In this document: positions 36,081 to 64,000 of the stretch, piece by piece
How positions within the stretch are numbered: position 1 is the stretch's first letter
Layout: every line of letters begins with the position of its first letter
NCBI GenBank assembly: GCA_013433145.1
Contig: CM024172.1
Coordinates: 1,300,501-1,364,500 of the forward strand
Direction: 5' to 3'
DNA: 64,000 nt
Source of the DNA: Ascaris suum
Lineage: Eukaryota > Nematoda > Chromadorea > Rhabditida > Ascarididae
Made by a program: the position numbers and the translations under genes
Notes under the pieces: generated by a model
The model's database searches: none
Told to the model about the DNA's origin: nothing
Seen by the model: the letters and a program-made list of their open reading frames with translations, nothing else

Positions 36081-36111
36081 AAAAAAAGGAAGCCCAAAGA
36101 GGACAACGATG
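36081..36111 (+). other. Possible alternative 3' exon of the DOMON gene (KKRKPKEDND)
   Basis: After TTTGCGACTGCAG, 31 nt end in a strong GGTAAGTTAG donor. In phase 0 it reads KKRKPKEDND. Exon 4 of the DOMON gene contains an internal in-phase donor (GAG then GTACCT, after 35531), so splicing from there would replace the hydrophobic anchor by a basic/acidic tail. No further exon could be found downstream. The segment may also be chance. Confidence 0.25.
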
Positions 36112-36406
36112 GTAAGTTAGCCTTTTTGTTCAGCTTCATTATTGCTCGCAAGCCAATTTGAAATTTTCCTATTCGTACACAATTGTTGCTTCTTTATTCG
36201 TATTTGACATGCCTCCGAATACTTTACTGTAATATTTGGATGTTGTCGTTGAGGAGTTTCGTTGTGTTGGTTCCTCATTTGCATATTATATGGATTTGTA
36301 GAAATTTTTCAATATATGAGAATAAAGAATGTAAATATATATTAATAGACGAATATATTTCATAAACATTAAAAAAAAAATTTTTTTTCGACAATAATAT
36401 TTGAAA

Positions 36407-36411
<5 letters not shown>

Positions 36412-36445
<34 letters not shown>
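36412..36445. repeat. (GA)n microsatellite
   Basis: An uninterrupted GA dinucleotide run of 17 units, followed by an A run, in the intergenic space between the convergent DOMON and LIM genes. Confidence 0.95.
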
Positions 36446-36449
<4 letters not shown>

Positions 36450-37069
36450 AAAAACGGTTGGAAAATTTCTCCTTTATTAAATTCAATTAAATTTCATATA
36501 ATCAATGAGTTTTAACAGAAAATCGAATCAAAGTTGAAAATATTCGATAATATTTATTAAATTAGCAAATATTATTGATATCAATGAAATAAGCAATTCA
36601 TTCGCGAGAGAGAAAAAAAGATACAATCATATCCGAAATATTTCGTAAAATTATGAATTTCTTTTTTTTTTCAAATCGAAATATTTTTGAAATAATTTTT
36701 CAAAATTTTGCAAAAAAAAAAAATTTTTTTTTTCAATGATGTAAAATTTTATTTTAAAGTTTATTCAAAAATTTTATTTCTACAATATTTTTTGCAATAA
36801 ATGTAATCAAATTAATTCGATAGTACTTTTTACTATATTATTCAAAAAGGTGATTTCAATGGTGATTCCTCGAAAGTTTTACAATTAAATTGAGAGTTTC
36901 TCTAAATAAATAAACAATAAATGACATCGTTGCAATGGAGTTTTGCAATTGCATTTTTTTTAAAAATCGATTGCAATTGCGATCAATTGCAATCAAATCG
37001 TTTTCAATTTTTTTTCTTAAAGTGAAGTCAATATTGCTATGGTTATAAGATGAATAATTGAATATCGTC

Positions 37070-59425
<22,356 letters not shown>

Positions 59426-59438
59426 CGTTCGTCTCTAA
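59426..59438 (-). promoter_or_regulatory. Candidate spliced-leader acceptor before the LIM gene ATG
   Basis: The minus strand reads TTTTAG then AGACGAACG and ATG: a splice acceptor only 9 nt before the start codon. No upstream exon with a good donor is obvious, so a trans-spliced leader is likely, as in most nematode genes. A cis-spliced non-coding first exon further upstream remains possible. Confidence 0.45.
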
Positions 59439-60469
59439 AACATTCAGCGTGAAATTTTCGCTATTAAAGAATAATTAATAATATTTTGACGCATTTTTTA
59501 AATACGACTTGAAAATGGACAGCCGAATATATACATTATTTCCATATGCACACGCATATGTGTCTTAAAATGCAAGTAGCTTCATAGATTAGCAGGAGAG
59601 ATTGCTAGAAACCTCGCCAACATATCACTTCCGGGAAGTCCTGGAAATGATGACCGCTTATCTGCTTCCTTTCGATAATCTACCACTGTTTAAATTTCTG
59701 AAGACAATGTGCTCAGGGGTTTGTTTACTAGATCTTACTGTATACCTATAGTAGGTCCCTATATCTACAGTATACCTACAAAAAAAGATATATGCATAAC
59801 TTCATAATAGAGCAATGAAGCGAATTATGAGAGTGTTTTATTCGTAATGAATCAGTGAATTAGACGTATTAATAGAGTTTTACAACGATATTAAAATGTA
59901 ATTCCTGTAATATATTGATCGTAAAAGTGATCAATTTTTGAAATTTTTATAACCGGAAGTGATCATAGAGCGAATAATATGTTCCAAGGCTGCATGGACA
60001 ATTTTTTAAACAGGTTAATTAAAAGGGCTGTCTTTTTGCAAAGAACACTTCATTAGAAGCAATGTAATTATTGCTACCAGCCGAAAGTTGTAGAGATGAT
60101 AGCAATACAAAGAGTTCACATCAGCGTCTATTGCTCACCCCGAACATATTTGTGACAGCTAAAAATTACGCATGAATATTAATTTGATCTTTTCTGCCCT
60201 CAATTTGCTAGCTATTTGTCAGAAAGGAAGAGGTGGGTATTGATGTTGTGAAGTGACCTAATAGATGGGATTTCGAGGAGACCTTCTGAGGAAAATTCGC
60301 TATCAATCCTGAATTGTTTCATAGTCAAGTGATGCGGTAAGGGAATGTTGACTCTCGAACCGTTCTCTAGCTCTTTGTAACTAGCTTCCAAATCAACGGT
60401 GTGCTCTATACATTGTAAACTACACTATACTATACTATTATATTGTTTTGTTCGTTGTAGAAGAGTAGA

Positions 60470-60500
60470 GGAGAATAAATAAATAAATAAATAAATATAA

Positions 60501-60575
<75 letters not shown>
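60470..60575. repeat. Compound (AAAT)n-(AT)n microsatellite
   Basis: Eight or so AAAT/AAATA units run straight into about 35 AT units. It lies upstream of the LIM gene. Confidence 0.95.
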
Positions 60576-60578
<3 letters not shown>

Positions 60579-61897
60579 ATTTTTTGGACAGAATATGACA
60601 GACTGTTCTACTATTATTTCAAAAACTGGGGTATACAGAATATGACAACGAAAGGTTTTATCTGAACTCATAGAATAGTACGGAAAGTTTTCATAAGCTT
60701 GCACAGCGATTATATAGTGGAATTTAGAATTGCTTAAAATTGGAAACTGCCGTTGAGCTTTTTAGGAAGTTATTCTATGAAGTTATCGCTATTCTGTTGA
60801 TATTATTATACTATGCTACGCCCATTGTGTACAATATTTCCAAATTCGAAATTATCTCCCATTAATTGCATATTTGCGCTTATCTTTTCATAATCGGTTT
60901 CAATGTTTTTCTTGTTTTCCTATGCGCCCTTCTTAAAATCTTCATTTTATTCAGGGATGTGAGGGTATATGAGTTATTGGAGACGAATGAAGCAACATAA
61001 TGCGATAGCATAAAGAAATTTCATTTGTTGCGCGCATTTGTTGTAATAGTGCGGTATAGGATATGCATTTATTTTCGGAAATCGAATTAAACAATACAAG
61101 TCGAGCGATGATAAATGAAAAGGAGAAAAATATATATAAAAGAGTTTAAGGAGAAAAGTTGTTCGAATAAATTAGAGATAAATGTACGGGATTAACTTTT
61201 CAACTTTTAGTCTCGATAGAGTTTAGAAAAATTCGTCATAGAAACAATAATGCTCCGGAGCTCATCCCTTATCGCTGTTTCATACCTAACAAAATGCCCT
61301 CGTTCCATTAAATTGAAACTTCTGACCTGATTTTATCAATCTATCTACGATAAGAATTTATTTCCAGCATAAATAATCTCTTTCAACGCTTTCTTACACG
61401 TTTCTTTATCAGACTCTTTATATATTTTTATATATTTTTATATTTTCTTTTCTTTTATTTTTTCTTTCCCCCTATGAGGCAATTTTATAATTAGTAAAAT
61501 AATATTCAAACATATAGCACCAATAACAATTATAGGAAACATTATTCACGACAATATGATCTTTGACTATTTACTTTAGTGCAAGTTAAGGAGTACATTA
61601 ATATAGGCGAAAATTGATTAGATTTTTATGAACATCACGAGCAAACATATCGTATGTAGTAGGAATATCCCATTCGAATGATATCCGATCTACTGATATG
61701 CACCACCGAGTGCAAAAACTCTCAACTAACAAAGAATATCTATCAGCACATAGACCATATGTAAGAGCTCAAGTTGAGTCTATACTATTAAAGAAACGAT
61801 GATATATCAAAGAGCGATTGTTTGAAGAAGCAATTCACCGAAATTTGGTAGGAAAAAGCTCTCATTTTAAGAAAACAATAAACAGTCCTCATGAGGC

Positions 61898-61917
61898 GGG
61901 GGGGGGGGGGGGGGGGG
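61898..61917. repeat. Poly-G run, 20 bases
   Basis: The longest of the G/C homopolymers in the window; followed by GAGGAAGCGGAGAGG. A run of this kind can form a G-quadruplex. Confidence 0.97.
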
Positions 61918-62107
61918 AGGAAGCGGAGAGGATTCATCGCCGACATTCGCCGAAAGGTTGATCTTCAATGATTCACCGCCTCGTCGATAAAGATAGTGAT
62001 GGGAAGGATAGTTCACTGAGGCGACTCTATCAAAGAACAACTGTTATATCCCTCGCCATTAATTATAACTCATAGGCTTAAGTGCGAAATGCTTTGAAAG
62101 AGGGAAA

Positions 62108-62190
62108 TGGTTTTTTTTTTTTTTTTTTGGAGGGAGGAGAGGGGGAGAGGGGAAGAGAGGAAGAGAGGAAGAGAGGGATGGGAATAGGTA
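62108..62190. repeat. T19 run followed by GGGA/AGAGAGG purine-rich repeat
   Basis: A run of about 19 T is followed by GGAGGGAGGAGAGG and repeated AAGAGAGG units. Strong strand asymmetry; simple repeat. Confidence 0.85.
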
Positions 62191-63451
62191 TTACTAAGTA
62201 AGACAAGCAAAGATTATATAAATAAACTTTAAATTCTCCAATGATAGAATTACACTCTCAAAATGTATATTTTCCAATTTATTGATGCTATTGATAACGA
62301 AATAAAATCATTTAACTTTACTGTAAATATTTCATTGTAAATAATAAGTGAAATTTCTTAGAGAATAATCTCTCCTTCGAGAATTTTATAAAATGTTTAA
62401 AAATTCAATGAAAAGAAATTCGAAAATTTTCAATTCTTAAATAATATTTTCACAAAAAAGGAAATTTGCATTTACTTTCTATAAAAAATTCGATATCTTA
62501 TCGTTATTTGTTTAAGTGTTTTTGCATATTGCTTTTTTAATTTGCATATTGCTTAATTGAATTCGTCAATATTATATTATTTAAAATTTGCATATTGCTT
62601 AATTAATTGAATAAATAAGTTTTCCCTCAAAAATAAACTTAAAATAGAAATTATAAATATGCAAAAAGGTATACAACAATACGATACGAAATGAAATAAA
62701 TATAAATAAAATATGAATACATTTATTAAAAATTTGCATATAAATGAGCTTTATTTTATCCTATCAACAACGCTATAAATTCATTTAAAAAAAAAGAGCG
62801 CTGAAAATAGTATTTTAAATTAAAACGGAAATATATTTGATGCTATTCTTTATTCGTCATTAGTAAACGAATAGAATTAAAAATAAACTGTTTGAAGTAA
62901 GTATCTATGACATTCATATTCTTTACAATCAATCACTTCTCGAGAAGCGTATTACTTATGCTAATGGAAGACCAGCACCCTATAGTCATCGAAAAATATT
63001 TATGCAGTGTAATTTGAATTTTTTTCTTTTTTTTTGGATTTCCTCTAATATCCTCGGATATAACTTCATAATTTTTTCGCGGAATAATTTGTTAGCTATT
63101 TAGAATGACGTGAAATTTTCAGGATTCTTCCAACCGTATTCGATATCGAGGTTTTTCTCCCGGAAATGAGTAGAATATTTTCGATGAAGAGTGCAAAGAA
63201 TGGCAGAAAAATCTCATAGCAACTAATAAAATATTCGCTAAAAAGACATAAAAGCTAGGTTATTAAACGAAAAATTATAGTCGATAGACTAAGAGAGGAT
63301 AGTGGTGAAGAAAGAGATGGTGCTGTGAGGTGGCACTAAAAGAGAGAGGGGTGGACTAGCTATTGTGCAGATTGAGTTTTACACTTTGTATGCACTCCAC
63401 AGCTCAGCTTTACAACGTACCCACTGATCTTAGCTAACTAGCCATCTCAAG

Positions 63452-63587
63452 GTGCAGTCTTCGTATCGATCCCGTTCCAACGCAAACCGATCAGCAACCA
63501 CCCCCAATCATCCGAATGTTTAGTTATTGGCAAACATCGATTGTGACTCATCTCGTGAAAGTCCATCTTACTCGTATCATCAAGCTG
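63452..63587 (+). other. Exon-like plus-strand segment with one in-frame TAG
   Basis: After CCATCTCAAG the frame reads VQSSYRSRSNANRSATTPNH..., meets TAG at 63521-63523, then continues ANIDCDSSRESPSYSYHQAG to a GGTAAAT donor (63587, phase 1). The patch is more GC-rich than its flanks. It could end a plus-strand gene at the TAG (a Ser/Asn/Arg-rich tail), or be two overlapping exon choices, because the bases GTTTAG at the stop are also a possible acceptor for the second part. A second frame, MFSYWQTSIVTHL... from 63516, ends at the same donor in phase 0. Product unknown. Confidence 0.25.
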
Positions 63588-64000
63588 GTAAATACCACAT
63601 TTAATTATAGATGAAATGAGGAAACAAAGTTTCTTTCAACTTATGTAGAATTCAAATATATTATTATATGTTCATAATTCTAAATTTTCCTTTCCCGATC
63701 ATCGAAGAAGTCCAAATATAAATAATATAGATGCAATCGGTTCCATCAATTTAATTTCTCTTTCTCCAGAAATACTATCTATTACAATGAATTACTTGGA
63801 ATAAAACATATAAGTATGGTGGAAAAAAAAAAACTACATCATAGTTAAGCATCATGGTAAAGGATATAATGTTGCCAAATGAATGAAGATCTACCTGTTT
63901 AAGGTGTGACTATTCTACACAAAGCTTAGATGCATTAAAATAACGAAACTAGGCATAAATTAATTACATTTGATGCAGAAGATCTAACTCAGAACGTAGA
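63588..64000. other. Right edge, no feature seen
   Basis: AT-rich sequence with A runs. No open frame or repeat worth naming. Confidence 0.6.

Larger units (their letters stand above)
59439..63451. other. Region upstream of the LIM gene, AT-rich, no firm gene
   Basis: About 4 kb. It contains (AAAT)n plus (AT)n near 60470-60575, a 20-base G run at 61898-61917, and a purine-rich stretch at 62108-62185. Short plus-strand coding-like pieces occur at 59593-59678 and 61928-61990. The LIM gene promoter should lie just to the left of this interval's start on the minus strand (59.4-60 kb), but no element can be named. Confidence 0.5.

Noticed and set aside
61892..61990. Poly-Gly open frame through the G20 run
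   Set aside because: Begins after TGA with no acceptor; the Gly run is only the homopolymer. The short EDSSPTF... part is kept as a weak observation only.

Overview
The window is animal nuclear DNA, most likely from a nematode. The introns use GT-AG borders with TTTNAG-type acceptors and GTAAG-type donors. Exons are short (about 50-240 bp) with introns of 0.1-3.5 kb in AT-rich DNA. Two first coding exons sit about 10 nt behind a splice acceptor that has no visible upstream exon, as expected for spliced-leader trans-splicing. The low gene density and long introns suggest a parasitic lineage (clade III or similar) rather than Caenorhabditis. That placement is inference. I see no prokaryotic genes, rRNA, convincing tRNA or CRISPR array.

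Positions 1-24058, minus strand: one large gene fills the left 24 kb. It encodes a BAG6/Scythe-type protein, with an N-terminal ubiquitin-like domain, the conserved N-terminal helical region, a long Ala/Thr/Gln-rich middle and the conserved C-terminal helical domain. I traced about 33 exons whose phases join, except at two places where a conserved-looking frame breaks by one or two bases. The 3' end runs off the left edge of the window.

Positions 24059-30700: mostly non-coding. It holds a tandem repeat, a frame-broken BED-type zinc-finger exon on the plus strand (27.6-27.9 kb), a degenerate 180-bp duplication, and a possible first pair of exons of an unrecognised minus-strand gene (29.3-29.5 kb).

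Positions 30701-35645, plus strand: a complete four-exon gene for a secreted DOMON-domain protein of the FRRS1/FRRS1L type (266 aa) with a C-terminal hydrophobic anchor. Its first intron carries a 560-bp fold-back element (MITE-like).

Positions 37070-59425, minus strand: a roughly 840-aa protein with two LIM domains of EPLIN/XIRP/MICAL type, one near the N-terminus and one at the very C-terminus. Between them is a charged helical region built from short exons, most carrying one (I/L)K..(F/W)E.G motif. A read-through exon would give a short form with one LIM domain. The introns hold a 190-bp (TA)n array and a plus-strand coding-like exon antisense to the gene.

Positions 59426-64000: AT-rich DNA with microsatellites, a 20-base G run, and a few short plus-strand coding-like segments. 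Twelve poly-C/poly-G runs of 10-20 bases are scattered through the window. The three solid genes are unrelated in function (protein quality control, membrane receptor accessory factor, actin cytoskeleton). They alternate in strand and show no sign of an operon.
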